Source of the DNA: Anisodus tanguticus
Taxonomy: Eukaryota; Streptophyta; Magnoliopsida; Solanales; Solanaceae
DNA length: 64,000 nt
Assembly (NCBI GenBank): GCA_034509755.1
Contig: CM067539.1
Span: 61,390,513-61,454,512, forward strand
Reading direction: 5' to 3'
Shown: positions 1 to 12,600 of the stretch, piece by piece
Position numbering within the stretch: position 1 is the stretch's first letter
How the letters are laid out: each line of letters begins with the position of its first letter
Made by a program: the position numbers and the translations under genes
Notes under the pieces: model-generated
The model's input: only the letters and a program-made list of their open reading frames with translations
Told to the model about the DNA's origin: nothing
The model's database searches: none

Positions 1-724
1 CATTAAATAGGCGTTTGATCATTAAAATTAAATATTTTTCACTTTATTTGAAATTTTGAAGTTAGAGTTGAAATTGGAGTTAAAGACGGAGATGTGTTTG
101 ATTATAGTTTTCGTAAAAAATATTTGGTTGTTTGAATGTATTGAAAGTGAAAATAACATTTTAGGGGGTTTTCAAATTCCAAGTTGTATTTGGAATGAAA
201 TTGTATTTGAAATTTTTATGGCCAAGCGGTGACTTTTAAATAAATTGAAAAAAAAATTCTGAAAAAAGTGAAAAATTCTCATGGCCAAACGGGTCTTGAT
301 ATGTGACACTAATGATTATAAAGAAATATATCTATACTTACCTCAAGAGTGATTAGATTGTATAATGATTTTAAATATTACCAGAGCAATTCTGTACAGA
401 TCAAGTATAAATAATAGTGACATAACTTGCTCTTTGTTCTCTCAAATTTTATGCGCACGAGTCTCTCTTCTTTTGACTTATATTCTCTGTTCAGTTCTCT
501 TTATCGTTTACTTGCAAATTTGACTTGTTTTCATTTTTGGCAGTGGGCAAGTGAAAAGTCAACTTGACTTGATATATATTTTGAAATTAGTTATGTTTGG
601 ACAATTTTTTGAAAAAAATTGTAGAAAATACGTAGCATCAGAAAACTTGTTTTTCCCCCAAAAAAACTTTTTAGAAAAGTGCCTCAAATAGTAGCCATTA
701 ACAAATATGTTGTATTTTTAAAAT
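1..724. other. intergenic, no gene seen
   Basis: AT-rich sequence without a credible coding region. Positions about 150-295 hold phrases such as 'atggccaagcgg' and 'atggccaaacggg' that are typical edges of MITE-like repeats, but I cannot pair the ends or find a target duplication. Confidence 0.5.
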
Positions 725-732
725 GAAATAAT

Positions 733-1757
733 TAGGAATGGCAGGTGGGTATAATTTTGCGGATTCCGCACCGCATTCTCCCCAATTGGGGCGGGTAGTA
801 GACGGGTATGGGTATTGAAAATGTACTCGTCACGGGTAGGCGGGTAGGTGGTGGATTTGCAGTCATACCCGCCCCGCATCCAACCGCCTACCCGCCCGCC
901 TTATACCTGTCCCAAGCCCAAAATATTAGCAGCCCATAAGTCATGCCTTCAGCCCATAAGTTACGACAAGTCTCTCATTCTCCAACAAAACTCAAAACCC
1001 TATGCCTCTTCAGTCCTTCACGCCTCCCTCTCTCTCGTTTCCCTTCACGCCGTCTCTCATCCCTCTCTCATTCTCGACGTCTCTGGCTTTTTCTTTAAAG
1101 GAGATGCTGATCGGAAAATATTGGAAAATATTGTTGTCTTTGCTTTGTGCTTTAGGGTTGTCTTGGTGAGGTCAATTTTTGTGCATTAAGTTTTACCTAT
1201 TGGGTTTGTGGAGTTTAATTGAAAAAGTTGAAAAACTTTAGCTTATATAGCTGAAATAATATCTGAGTTTTGTCTACATTTGTAATATATAACTATTTGG
1301 ATGGATAATTTTTGGGTTTTCTTGGAAATTTTATTTTCTTGATTCTTTGTTGTAAGGGGGAAGATGTGAAAAAATGGGAAATTCTTGGTGAAAAAATCCG
1401 AAATTCTCCTCCCTCTCTCCCAAAGAAATGAGACAGTGACAGTATTGATTCTTGACTCAAATTTTTGGGATAATTTTTGGAATTTGAATTTTTGGGATCA
1501 TGTTGATCAATAATTGATCACAAATGAATTGATTACAAAATATGGCAGACGGGTACAGACGGGTATTGGCGGGTGACAGATATCCACTTGGGTGGTGGAG
1601 TGGGTGTGGATTTAGAAATATACCCGCCTATGCGGGTATGGATGTTGAAAATTATACCCACCACGGATGGCGGGTAGATGGCGGATATAAAATTTTCTGA
1701 CGGATACGGGTGCGGAGGAAGGGTACGTGCACCAGCCCCGCCCAATTGACATCCCTA
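733..1757. mobile_element. non-autonomous hAT-type DNA transposon (1025 bp)
   Basis: The element is flanked by a perfect 8-bp target duplication GAAATAAT at 725-732 and 1758-1765, the hallmark length for hAT insertions. Its ends are inverted: TAGGAATGGCA at the left and, read on the - strand, TAGGGATGTCA at the right. Both subterminal zones are rich in short G-rich/C-rich motifs ('gcgggta', 'gacgggta', 'acccgcc'), the pattern expected of hAT transposase-binding subterminal repeats. The 113-codon frame at 848-1189 inside it resembles no transposase, so the copy would depend on a transposase supplied elsewhere. Its termini resemble those of the larger hAT at 25473-28908, which suggests a related mobilising enzyme (inference). 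Confidence 0.85.
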
Positions 1758-1971
1758 GAAATAATGTCACAAAATGCAAAGTAGAAAATATATCATAGTT
1801 CAAAGTAACAACCTTATCACTTGTAATTCTACACCCCCCTCTGTTGGAACATTCTGACATTTCTTCCTTGGAAAATATAACTCAAACAAATTAGGTATGT
1901 TTTTATTTTTATAATTATTTCTTATTATAATACATTGACTCGATAAATTTAGATTCACGTTACATAAAGTT

Positions 1972-2250
1972 TGTTAAAAATATAATTAAGTAAATAAAAG
2001 TGTGTTCTCTCTAATAACTTAAGTTTTTAGATGAGATGACCACACACTCTAACATGGTATAAGAATAGGCAGAAGTTCTGAGATCGAATCTCACGTCTAC
2101 CCATTATTAAGAAGATTTTTTTATGTGTTTGACCATTAAAAAAAAATCGAGTCCGCATGTGAGGGGTGTATTGAAAATATAATTAAGTAAATAAAAAGTA
2201 TCCTCTTTCTATCAGCTTAAGTATTTAGATGAGATGGTCACATACTTCAA
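1972..2250 (+). mobile_element. TRIM-type mini LTR retrotransposon, family 2
   Basis: Two similar flanks of about 83 bp (1972-2054 and about 2167-2250) share the core 'atataattaagtaaataaaa' and a later 'tttagatgagatg' stretch. Immediately after the left copy is TGGTATAAGAAT (2055-2066), a degraded methionine-tRNA primer-binding site; just before the right copy is a purine run 'gtgagggg'. No protein is encoded. Related copies lie at about 40897-41542 and 62273-62500. I could not confirm a target duplication. Confidence 0.55.
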
Positions 2251-2361
2251 GAGACTTGAATCTGAAATCTCGGATTATTTAAAACTATCTGAAATCTCTG
2301 ATTATCTAAGGCTAAATAAATTTCATTCATCCCACCATATCCCTTCACGATAATTAATTAA

Positions 2362-2976
2362 GGCCCCGTTTGGACATGATATGAAATCAGTGATTTGAAA
2401 TCAGAATGAATTGAATTCGAAGTTTTGTTTGGACATGCAATTTGAATTTCTTAAGTTGTATTGTTTCCCCTCATAAACATAAAAATCCACAACTTGTGAA
2501 AATCATAAAAAAATTCTCCAATTCTTATACAATCTTACCAAATGAGCAAATCATAGTTCATACAAAAGTTAATACGCCACTAGAAGACATTTCTAAAAAA
2601 AATACAACTTCCATTGATCGAACTTTAGTTCAATAAAAAAAAATTAAACATGAGTTTTAGAAGTAAATTTAGTTGGTAAATGATTGGTAAGAGTAAATTC
2701 GGTTATAAATATACTATCGACTTGGAAATATTTTTTTATATTTGATATAAATGGTTGGTAAATATATCTAACAACTTATGATTTTTTTTTACAAAATATA
2801 AATTTATGGGTCAAGTTTTACATTTAAAAAGTTTAAATCCCCAATCATGTCTTTTTGGAGAATTTGGAATTTGAGATCATGATATAAAGTTGACATTTTG
2901 TGCAAATTTCATAAATAAATGCTAATTTGAAATCAAAATATAAAATCATGTTTTCATATAGCATGGGCAAACACCT
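2362..2976. mobile_element. MITE-like inverted-repeat element
   Basis: The left end GGCCCCGTTTGGACATGATA and the reverse complement of the right end (TAGGTGTTTGCCCATGCTAT) share the spaced core GTTTG..CATG.TAT. The interior is AT-rich and non-coding. The boundaries are approximate because no target duplication was found. Confidence 0.4.
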
Positions 2977-3224
2977 ACCAAGTATGTTTCAATTGCTAGT
3001 GACTTGTGAAATTTCTTCCTATATGTGGTTAATTTGAATTGAATATTGTTATCTCCTCTGCCCAAGTAGGTGAAAATTCATAGACTAGAAATAATTAAAA
3101 CAATAAATTAAATAGAGTTGAAAATATTTTTGATTTTCTCTTGTACTTTTGGGAGATTCAGTTTGACTAACTTTTCTTAATAGATACACTGTAGCCAACG
3201 TTTTTGGATATGTCAGCCCCATCT

Positions 3225-3486
3225 TTTTTTTTTTTTTTGATATCCAGCTTCCTGGCGTACGTCAGATTATTCCTGAAAATAGTAGTACCGGTCCCTCAAT
3301 ACTACTACCAGTAAATCACGGGATGTGCCTGAATGACCAGGGTTTGAGAACAGAGTAACTGATATCACCTACAAAGTCCTATCGTAGAAGAGAGCGTGCT
3401 CCCACCAGGATTCGAGTCCACGCTGCAGGCCTCCAGCTGGATTTTAAGTTCACTTCCTTTGCCATCCAGCTATGTCCCGGGGACTA
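3225..3486 (-). mobile_element. tRNA-derived SINE (family 1)
   Basis: Flanked by a 12-bp target duplication TCAGCCCCATCT at 3213-3224 and 3487-3498. Read on the - strand it starts with a tRNA-like head (catagctggatgg; the box-B-like 'actcgaatcctgg' lies near 3410-3420) and ends in an A-tail, seen here as the T-run after 3224. It is the same family, in opposite orientation, as the copy at 4091-4350. Confidence 0.85.
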
Positions 3487-4090
3487 TCAGCCCCATCTCT
3501 GATTGAACTGGGAAAGAACAAAAAGAACTTACTTTCCTTTTTCGGAATAAATAAATACATGAAAGAAATAAAGAATAAAAAGGTACTCTTTTGTCCCAAC
3601 TTATTTCATCTAGTGTTTGTCTTATGCTATGTATTCTCAAATTAATTATTCACTTCTTTAATTATGAGTCAGTGTGACTAAATAGATAAAACTGCTGACA
3701 CTTTTTTGGTGTTTTAAGAAAAATAGCATATTTTAAAATTATTATTTTACCTTCATTCCTTTTTTCCGGAATATAATCTGAGATGGAGAAATTCAAACAT
3801 TTTAGTTTCTTCCAGGAATTAGATTAAGAATTAAGGTAAAAAATGATATGAAAAAAAGAGCTTTCATTCATTAAATTTGTGAACAATGTCAACTAATTCA
3901 TAGGCGGGAATGAAATATAGTACGTACTAATTTTTTTTCAACTCGAAACATGAATAAAATAGTTGAAAAAACTATGGCTGAAAATGAGAGGGACCAAGAG
4001 ATAATTAGACTTGTCAAAGAAGTCCATCTACAAATAAAATATGAAAAAAGCTATATCAAATATTAGTTTACATAAGAATGGATGTATGTC

Positions 4091-4350
4091 GTCCCTGCAT
4101 AGCTGGATGACAAATGAGGGAAACTTAAAATTCAGCTGGAGGCCTGCAGCGTGAGTTCGAACCCAGGTGAGAGTAATTTGCTCTTTTCTGGGGTGAGACC
4201 TTGTAGGTGATATCAGTTGCTCTATTCTCAAACTCTGGTCATTCAGGCACATCCTGCGATTTACTGGTAGTAGTGCTGAGGGACCGAGACTAATATCTCT
4301 AGAAATAGTCTGGCGTAAGCCTAGAAGCTGAATACCAAAAACAAAAAAAA
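4091..4350 (+). mobile_element. tRNA-derived SINE (family 1), full length
   Basis: A perfect 16-bp target duplication AGAATGGATGTATGTC flanks the 260-bp insert at 4075-4090 and 4351-4366. The head is 'catagctggatgacaaatg', box B is 'gagttcgaaccca' near 4152, and the tail is 'ccaaaaacaaaaaaaa'. The exact duplication suggests a relatively recent insertion by LINE machinery (inference). Confidence 0.9.
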
Positions 4351-4478
4351 AGAATGGATGTATGTCACAAAAAGGTTTATATAAGTTAAAACTTTTTTTA
4401 TCGGATGGTTTAAGTTTGCGTAGTTTTTCTCAACTTCTTTTTCCTTTTTTTTATTAGTATAATAACAGGTTTGGTGTG

Positions 4479-4662
4479 ACAATCAAATGATGTGGTGCAA
4501 CGGATGTGGCTGCTTCTATCAGAGGTCTCGGGTTTTAAGCCCTGTGTATGTGAAAATCCTTGGTAGGGAGCACTTCTCCCGAATGGGGTCCTACGCGACG
4601 CGAATCCGAATATAATCGGGCTCCAATGCAGGTACCGAACACCGAGTGGGAAACAAAAAAAA
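4479..4662 (+). mobile_element. tRNA-derived SINE (family 2)
   Basis: An insert of 184 bp with an A-rich end ('gggaaacaaaaaaaa') and an 11-bp flank repeat with one mismatch: GGTTTGGTGTG at 4468-4478 and GTTTTGGTGTG at 4663-4673. The head contains 'gtggtgcaacgg' and a box-B-like 'gggttttaagccctg'. The tail motif 'gaacaccgagtgggaaac' is paralleled by 'ggacgccgaatgaaaaac' in the SINE at 63368-63524. Confidence 0.75.
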
Positions 4663-4855
4663 GTTTTGGTGTGCATTAAGTAATGATACGAAAATTGGCG
4701 TATTAAGAAGACGTTGGACCCTAGATTTCAAATATTTTTCACTTTATGTGAGATTTATGAAAATATATATAACTTTAAAAGTGAAAAGTGAGTTGGAAAA
4801 CAGGTTATAAACTATTTTTCAAATAAAGTGAATTTATTTAGGCAAAAAGTGAATA

Positions 4856-5107
4856 CTCCCCCGTCCTAATTTATGTGACACAATTGGAATTTCGAGATTT
4901 AAACTTCTAAATTTTGACCGTAAATTCGGACATAAAATCTTTAAGTTTTTGAAAATAAAATTTATATATTTGGAAACTACATAAAAAAATATTATAAATC
5001 ACAACCATTAACAACTTTAACTATTTAAAAAATATAAAAAAAATTGTCAAAGAAAAAACTTGGTTGACTCTCAAAATTCCAGCTATGTCACACAAATTGA
5101 GACTGAG
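4856..5107. mobile_element. Stowaway-type MITE
   Basis: The left end is CTCCCCCGTCC, the inverted subterminal parts are 'taatttatgtgacacaa' and 'tgtcacacaaattgagac', and the TA duplication is at 4854-4855 and 5108-5109. Stowaway MITEs are non-autonomous Tc1/mariner derivatives; the interior is AT-rich and non-coding. Confidence 0.75.
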
Positions 5108-5506
5108 TAATTTTTATAGCCAAACGGATTCTAAGAATCTAGAGAGAGAAACAGTAAGGCAAGGAAATTCTTTTTGTATTTGTATGGTGTAATGATTAAT
5201 TTCAAGATATAGAGATGGACCATAGATAAGTGATCAGAAGGAAATAAAGATCAGAAACTCGTGATATGAGAATTTTTTCCTTTTGCAGTATGTCGAAACA
5301 AAAATGCAGAATAATTAAACGCCAGCAGATCATAACAAGGAGTACTGAATTTACAAAAGGAATTTACCATACCAATACCTTCTTTTCTCGTGATTTATCT
5401 TTGTCTCTACTCATAATTATACCTACCTTGTTGCTTTTGACCTAGACAATGCATGTTTTTTTAATAAATTATAAAATCTAAGGGTCGTTTAAATTGATGT
5501 TAATAA

Positions 5507-5660
5507 TGTGTATAACAACAACAATAAAAAAATTCAATGTAATCTCATAAAGTGAGGTTTGGGAAGGACAGAGTGTACGCAGATCTTATCTCTACCTTGG
5601 AGGCAGAGAGATTATTTCCGATAGAACGTATGCTTGATGAAAAATAATTCAAAGCAATTC
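5507..5660 (+). mobile_element. SINE-like repeat (family 3)
   Basis: The segment 'taacaacaacaataaaa' followed by 'gtttgggaaggacagagtgtacgcagatcttatctctacc' parts and 'gattatttccgatagaac' matches, with changes, two other places in this window: about 42290-42440 (+) and about 42985-43105 (-). No tail or target duplication could be fixed, so the ends are approximate. Confidence 0.55.
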
Positions 5661-6029
5661 GAAAAAGGAAATAACAATGAAGAAGCCATGACAAAATACT
5701 ACACAAAGCATAACAAAGCATTCTAAACAACAACTATAGCAAAATCGGTAATCGAAGTACCAGAAGCAACATATAGTAACAAAAATAGGACAAAAAACTA
5801 TTCTTACAACTAACAGTATGGAAGGATAAGCGAGACAACACATTACTTCCTGCCAATAAAGGAAAAAATATAGTTTATATGATTAACTTATTTACGTAAT
5901 GAGCGCTTGAGAACAAGTGTAAAAACTTTTCCGAAATATGAGCTGAAAACGTCTAATAGAAAGACTTTATTATACATTCAGGTGTTCAATTAAAACATTT
6001 CGTAATTCGAGTGTCTGAATAAAATTTAC
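5661..6029. other. intergenic, nothing supported
   Basis: AT-rich sequence with short accidental frames only. Confidence 0.5.
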
Positions 6030-6031
6030 TA

Positions 6032-6361
6032 CTCCCTCCGTCTCATAATAAGTGTCATCTTAGCAAAAAAAAAAAATTATTTCAAAATAAGTGTCACCTT
6101 AGGAATTCAAGACATATTTGTTATTTTTTTCCTACTATACCCTTAGACAAAAACTAGTCACCTCTCTATTCAAGAAATATTTATTGGCAAATTCTCTATT
6201 GAAGACATAAATTATTACTATTCATGCATGCTTTAATAAAAGAGAAAAGTAATCTATTTTTATTAAATAGGAGTAGTTTGGTAAACTTTTCATTGCATTA
6301 TTAAATTTTTAATATGTGTGTTTTTAGCTAAGGTGACACGTATTATGGGACAGAGAGACAC
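6032..6361. mobile_element. Stowaway-type MITE in the upstream region of the GARP gene
   Basis: It begins CTCCCTCCGTCTCATAATAA after TA (6030-6031) and ends with the inverted 'tattatgggacagagag' before TA (6362-6363). The subterminal arms 'gtgtcatcttagc' and 'gctaaggtgacac' pair well. The right edge is about 315 bp upstream of the start codon at 6676, so the element sits within or next to that gene's promoter. Confidence 0.8.
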
Positions 6362-6602
6362 TACAAAAAAAAATAAATTGCCAACAACATTTTTATTGAT
6401 AAAAGTACTTTTCGCAACAACAAAAATCGTTTCATGCTATTACAATAACCTCCGATGCGAAAAGTTTTTGCAACAACAAGCTTTTTTGTTGTCATTTACG
6501 TTTTTTTACCAGCATAAGGAAAGAGCATAAAGAGTATCTTTTCTTCAGTATTAAAACTTTCAGGTGAAAATATATTGTACGTACGGATCATACATAGGGG
6601 AG

Positions 6603-6610
6603 TATAAGTA
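6603..6610 (+). promoter_or_regulatory. candidate TATA box of the GARP gene
   Basis: TATAAGTA lies 66 bp before the proposed start codon, which would leave a 5' untranslated leader of roughly 35-40 bases. The assignment rests only on motif and position. Confidence 0.35.
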
Positions 6611-6675
6611 GAGGTGTTGGAAGTAGTAGAAAATAGAATTAGGAGAATAGTAGTAATAACAATATAGTATAAAAA

Positions 6676-9600
6676 ATGGGAAACTGTGGAAGGAATAATG
6701 GAGAAGTGAGGCAATATACAAGATCAAAAGTTCCTCGTTTGAGATGGACTCCTTATCTTCATCAATCTTTTCTTCTTGCTATTCAAAAACTTGGAGGCCA
6801 ACACAGTAAGTTGCTCACCTTCTTCTTTCCTTCTACTATTTTCAGAAAAATATTCACTATAAACACTTATATTTTTCACGAAATTTCTGGAAGTCGAATC
6901 TTGGAGCTTCGTGTGACCTATAGGTCACATGTTCGAGTCGTGAAATCAACTACTGATATTTATGTTAGGATAAGTTACCTATATCACATTCCCTCGAGGA
7001 GATGTATCGTGCACTAATCATGCCCTTTTCTCATGGAATCTGTGGAAAATGTGTTCGTTGTAAAGTGTGTTTTCCACATAAATGAAAATTTGCATCAGGG
7101 TAGGTTTCATACAGGACACCTCTTGGAGTGCGGCCTTTCTTTGAATCTTAGTGAACACTGAGATGCTCCGTGCATCAGATTGCTCTTTTTAGTACGGAAT
7201 TTCTGATGAAAACCGTAAAAGATGTGCTTGTCATTAACTATATTTTTTTGAGGGAAATGAAAATCCAAATTACCATGGTGTTTGAACGGAAATATGCTGT
7301 TTAGTGAAAATCCAAATCCAAATTTGTTCATCGATAATTCTTATTTTTTTTTGTAGTGAGCGTGAAATCAAGAAATTTCTAGTAGTGAAATCCTTTTCTT
7401 GTTACAACATTCAAGTTCTTTATTTTGATGTGTGTGATGTATAGAAGCAACTCCAAAGCTTGTTCTTCAGATGATGGATGTGAGAGGGCTTACAATATCT
7501 CATGTCAAAAGTCATCTTCAGGTATATATGTATGTGTTTGATAATTAGTAGTATTACAAGAATATTGAACATTATTCCAATGTAAACTTTAATATAATTT
7601 TTTTTCATGGTTTTGGTGTTCTTGTTCAAACAGATGTACAGAAGCATGAAGAGTGATGTCAACTGGCAAGGTATTCAAAACTTTCTTAATATATGTTTGT
7701 AGTGAGAAAAATGATTTCTATCCAAAAGAATTAACCTAAATGGTTCACCTAATCACTTAAATTAAAAATAGCCGGTGGATATATAATATGTGTTGAATCA
7801 TGTGTGGTTAGTATATAATTTGTGTATACCGGCCAAAAAAATAAATAGTAATTCATTATTTATGTAGAGATCCCATTAAGTACATAGTTTTTGGTTGTGA
7901 TTAATACATTTATATTCTTTCTTTTTGTTTTGTTTTCTCACTTGGCTATGGAAGTGTATTGGTAAAGAATGGATATTGGGCCTAACTCAACCCAAAAACT
8001 AGCTTGTAGGACGAAGATTGTCCAAGTCCATATAAGGAGTCCATGTTCCCATTCCATATCCGATGTGAGACTCTTAACACTCCCCTGCACGCCCAGACAT
8101 TGTTAACTGAAGCGTGGATAATATAATTTGGGGGCCCAACATCGGTGAACAAAGAATTGAGATGAGCCTGACTCTGATACCATGTAAATAATGGATCTTG
8201 GGCCTAACTCAATCCCAAAAGCTAGCTTGTAGGGTGAGGATTGTCAAAGTCCATATAAGGAGTCCATGTTCACATTTCATATCTGATGTGAGAATCTTAA
8301 AAGTATTGAATCCAATGTATCTTTTTTGTGTTTATATGCATATAACATAAAAGGGTAGTCTAAAAATTTCCTCTATTAGCATTTCCTGATCCCACATGTT
8401 ATACATGTCTTTTGGAATGATCATCATTCCATTGGACTTCATTTATAGTACAATTTTTAAATTCTTTAGCAATAAAGTTCTTTTGTGATTAAAATCCATA
8501 AATACTGAAATGAAGCTACTATATATATATATATATATATATATGCCTTTAAATCTTCTAATTTTGGCATTTTTAGTGAAGAAAAATGGCATAACATATA
8601 GAGCTTAAGTTAGGTATATCATCATTTTGTACACTGTTACATTACCTTAACCTATTATAATAGATAACTTATTTTATTTTCAAATTACATATCTCATTCT
8701 CATATCTTAAGGATCGGAGGCTTGCATATGAATACCTCTTGGGTGATCTCATAGTGTAAAACTCCTTATACCGACTGTATTAACATAACTACCTTTTACC
8801 AATTCCTTTTTATTTTCATTTACGAAAATTTCCTTAGAAAATTTTAAGCCAATTTTACTTGTTTGTAAATCCTAGTGTTTGATTTGGTTCTCTTAAACAG
8901 GAGAAAGAAGCAGAACTCAAACAAGAAAACAGTCTCTAGATGACCATCAACAAGAAGAAGTGTGTGTTGAACAAGAAAATGTTTTGTTTTACCATTCATC
9001 TTGTAGTCCATCCATGGAAAGATCAGAATCTCCATTCTTTTACAACCATCTGCCTCCAAAAAGGTACGTTTGTCACTATACATATCTTTATTAATTCGTT
9101 TTAAAAAGCATACATTTTTATATTTGGTAACAATTAGCTAATATTTATACTCGTATAAACTATAATATGTTTAAGATCACAAATTTCACAAGTTAATTTT
9201 ATACCAAACAAATTAGCATATGAATAACATTTCTTTTTTGTTTTCCATCCAATGTCCGGTATCCATTTTGTGACCTGACTAATTTGAATTTGCGTTGAGA
9301 ATAAAGCACTCCTATCGACAGAGATTTAATTTTCATTGCCCGAAACTCGAGACAATAATGAAGGAGTACTACTTATTACTCCATCATAACCTTTGGTGAT
9401 CGTTTTCATTTCCTTTATTTTCATTAGATATTTAAGTTCTACTCACTTGCACTTTAAAAGATGGAGTACTTACATAATCAGATTACATGTTATAAGGGGT
9501 TAAGTTATAAACTAAAAATTTATAGTGAATTAATCGGTAACGTAATAGAAAGAGTAATAAACTTGTTATAATGAGTAAAATTACACTACAATTATTTATA

Positions 9601-12600
9601 TTGTTAGGATATATAATTTAATTTTTCTTCTTTATACCTATATTTTGTTTAATAAAAATTATGTTCTTCTCAGATCTCGAATCGAGACCACTAGTTGTAA
9701 TACAGAGAGCCTGCAATACTACTGCAACGAGAGAAAACGTGAAGCTGTAGCAAATAATCCGTATAGTAGTGATCATGATTACATGCAGACTATTAATGTC
9801 AATATTGACAAAAGTGGGGTAAAAGAGAGGACCAACGATGGAGACACTAGTTTTTTCACATTGCAACAGACACAAAGAGATTCAGTTCCAGTGGATTTCT
9901 TTCATAGTTCTAATCTTGGCAATACTCTTCAACAATCTGAAAATTTTAAGGTACAAATTACCCCATATACCTTATCTTTCACTCTATTTCGTGCACTATT
10001 AAAAAAAATATTTTTTTTCACTGAATTTCTGTGAAAAATATTAACTGGTTATTTCCATTAAATGTTGGTAGAAAAAACGTAAATAGTATTGTTTTCACAT
10101 GAAAAGAAAGTTCTCAGCGTTTCAATAGGAACCTGTTTTCCATCATGTGTTTTTCCAGTGATATGGTTTGGTGGAAATGAGGTGAAAAATCATATTTTGT
10201 AGTACAAATTTTTCACTGAATGTCGATGGAAAGAACCTCTATTTTAGTAGTGGTGGTGGAGCAAAAATTTTCACTAACAGAATTTAAAATATTAAAAAAT
10301 AAACATATAAATAGTGAAAGCGCTTTAATATTTACCTATATACTTGAGGAATAATTTTAACCTTATAGATTGCCACCAGTCCTCTCTATTGCCTTCCTCC
10401 CCCATCTTTCCAATTTTATTTTTAACTTATTGTTGTAGCTATTACCTGCCTTAATTTTTAGATTATTGCTCTTACTTATTAGCATGAATAGTTATTCGTA
10501 GTTATGTTTTAAATAATTAGATAGTGCAGAATTTTTTTAAATGGGTCATTATATATAAGTTAAGGAGTTTAACTTTTACGTACTACTTACAATGTAATTA
10601 TATTTTGTACAATCAAAATAGTATAAGGTAATTGAAGATATATCTATTTAATAAGCATCCATTGATAACCAAGAACAAATGATACATAATTAACATGTTA
10701 AATTATACAGTAATAGTATATAAAATTTTAACAGCGTTAGTGCATATTATAGTATTACTTAGGGATCATTTGATTCAAAATAAGAATGGTTACCGTCTGA
10801 TGTGTTTACCGTTTTATCGGCTGACGAAATCGGATGACAAATTGATTTATTAATTTAAGCGATTTGGGCTGAAAACGGAACTCTAATTTTCAGCAATGGT
10901 TCCCTAACTACTCCAGAAAGCGTTATGACGGTGATATGAGTAAACTAAGAAGTAAGAAACATGAATGCAGCTGAGTACAATAAAGTAAAAGATAAATATA
11001 GATAAAATTTGAGTTGTTTGATTGATTGTGTGTCTGTTCTATACAAAGAATGATTCTATTTATAGTACAAAAAAGAAAAAATTGTACAACGTGATCTCCC
11101 ATGTCAGCCATCAAGTAACCCACTAAGTTCAATGGCCGAATATGGGGGAAGTGGTGCCAATTTTCTCGCCCTATACTCCTCTTGCTCGGATAATGGCCCT
11201 TTCTTTTAGCCGTTGTTGGCCGTTACCGCTTCTAGGGGTCCGAAAACCCTTTTGACTTGGTCGTTGAGGCGTCTGCATCTGAGTGGGTCTCAGTCGTACC
11301 TCTAACTAACAACTCGGCTAAGATGCTTTAGTAGCCGATGAAGTTCTTGTAGTCGAGGGCTAGGAGTAAATTCGGCTCTGGAACAGTTCGGCTGTCACTG
11401 AATTCGGCTAAACACTTAAATTACTTTTGAGTGTTAACAATTGTCCCCCTACATTAACTCGAGTGTGAATGTTGAGTTGATGTATCCGAAAGTAGCCATC
11501 GTTTTAGTCTGACAGCCGCGCATGTCACTTCAATCGTCTCGTCTCCAGTGCATGCAATGATGATTGTTTCTGAATTGAGCTTCTCATTCAACCGAGGTGT
11601 ATTTATTACCACTAATCGGTTCTAATGTCTTCCAACCGTGCATTTGAAGAGGTAGCCCTAATGTTCGCCGCTCATCGAGATCTATTTAGGAAGAGACATC
11701 TTTCTAAGATTTTTTTACTTGATCTTACGGTCATCTTCGATTTCTTCCCTTCTGCATAAAAACCCTAATCTCGGCCCTTTTCTTACTCGGATGCCATGAC
11801 TTCTTCTTTCTCTTCTGAGAAGATATATGAGACCTTTCTAGACGATAAAGCCCTAACCGATGCCTTGGTCCTTGTTGATGAACAATTGGTTCTGGCTCCA
11901 TATGGTAGGCCATAACAAGGCAACGTTCTTCTATCTCAACATCTTAGCCCGGTGACCTATGACATTCCCTTCACCTGTAACTGGTTCACTGTCGACCGCT
12001 GTCTGGCTAACCTACGCGCCTGGCCAACCAAGGTTGCCAACTATTCTACTTGGGTGGACCGGGTCAAGTCGTCCAAAGGAACCGAGTGGAGGCGTATCGG
12101 TCTTAACAACGCCATTGTACTATCGGGGTCTGATATCTCCTTCAATATCAGCCTCATATATGCATTTCTTGGTTATTGGTCGACTACCACCAATGCTTTT
12201 ATTTTACCCTAGGGGATGATGACTCCCACCCTTCTTGATGTAACGGCGATATTAGGCCATCCGATACTGGGAGCCGAAGCGCCTACCTTGAGTGAAATCA
12301 AAGTTCCCGACTTGGAGATTGTTGTTTCAAAAAATTCTTCCAGCTATGGTTCTTTTATGACCGCTAACCGCCGAAGTTCGCCTTTTTCGGTCTATAATGC
12401 TGAGCATCATGTTTTTCTGCTTTATTGGTTTAGCCATTACTTCATCTGTACTGGCTCTTGTGCAATTGTCAATGAGATGGAGATTTCTGTGGCTTTGGCC
12501 ATTTCAAGGGAAGATGTTAGTTGAGCATCCCTTTTCCTGGCTTACTTGTACATGGCTTTGGGCGATGCTCAAGCTAGGTTAAGGGACTCTCGAAATCTGG

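Noticed and set aside
848..1189. 113-codon frame with ATG inside the small hAT derivative
   Set aside because: No domain, biased composition from the hAT subterminal repeats, and no support from codon use; it is a by-product of the element.
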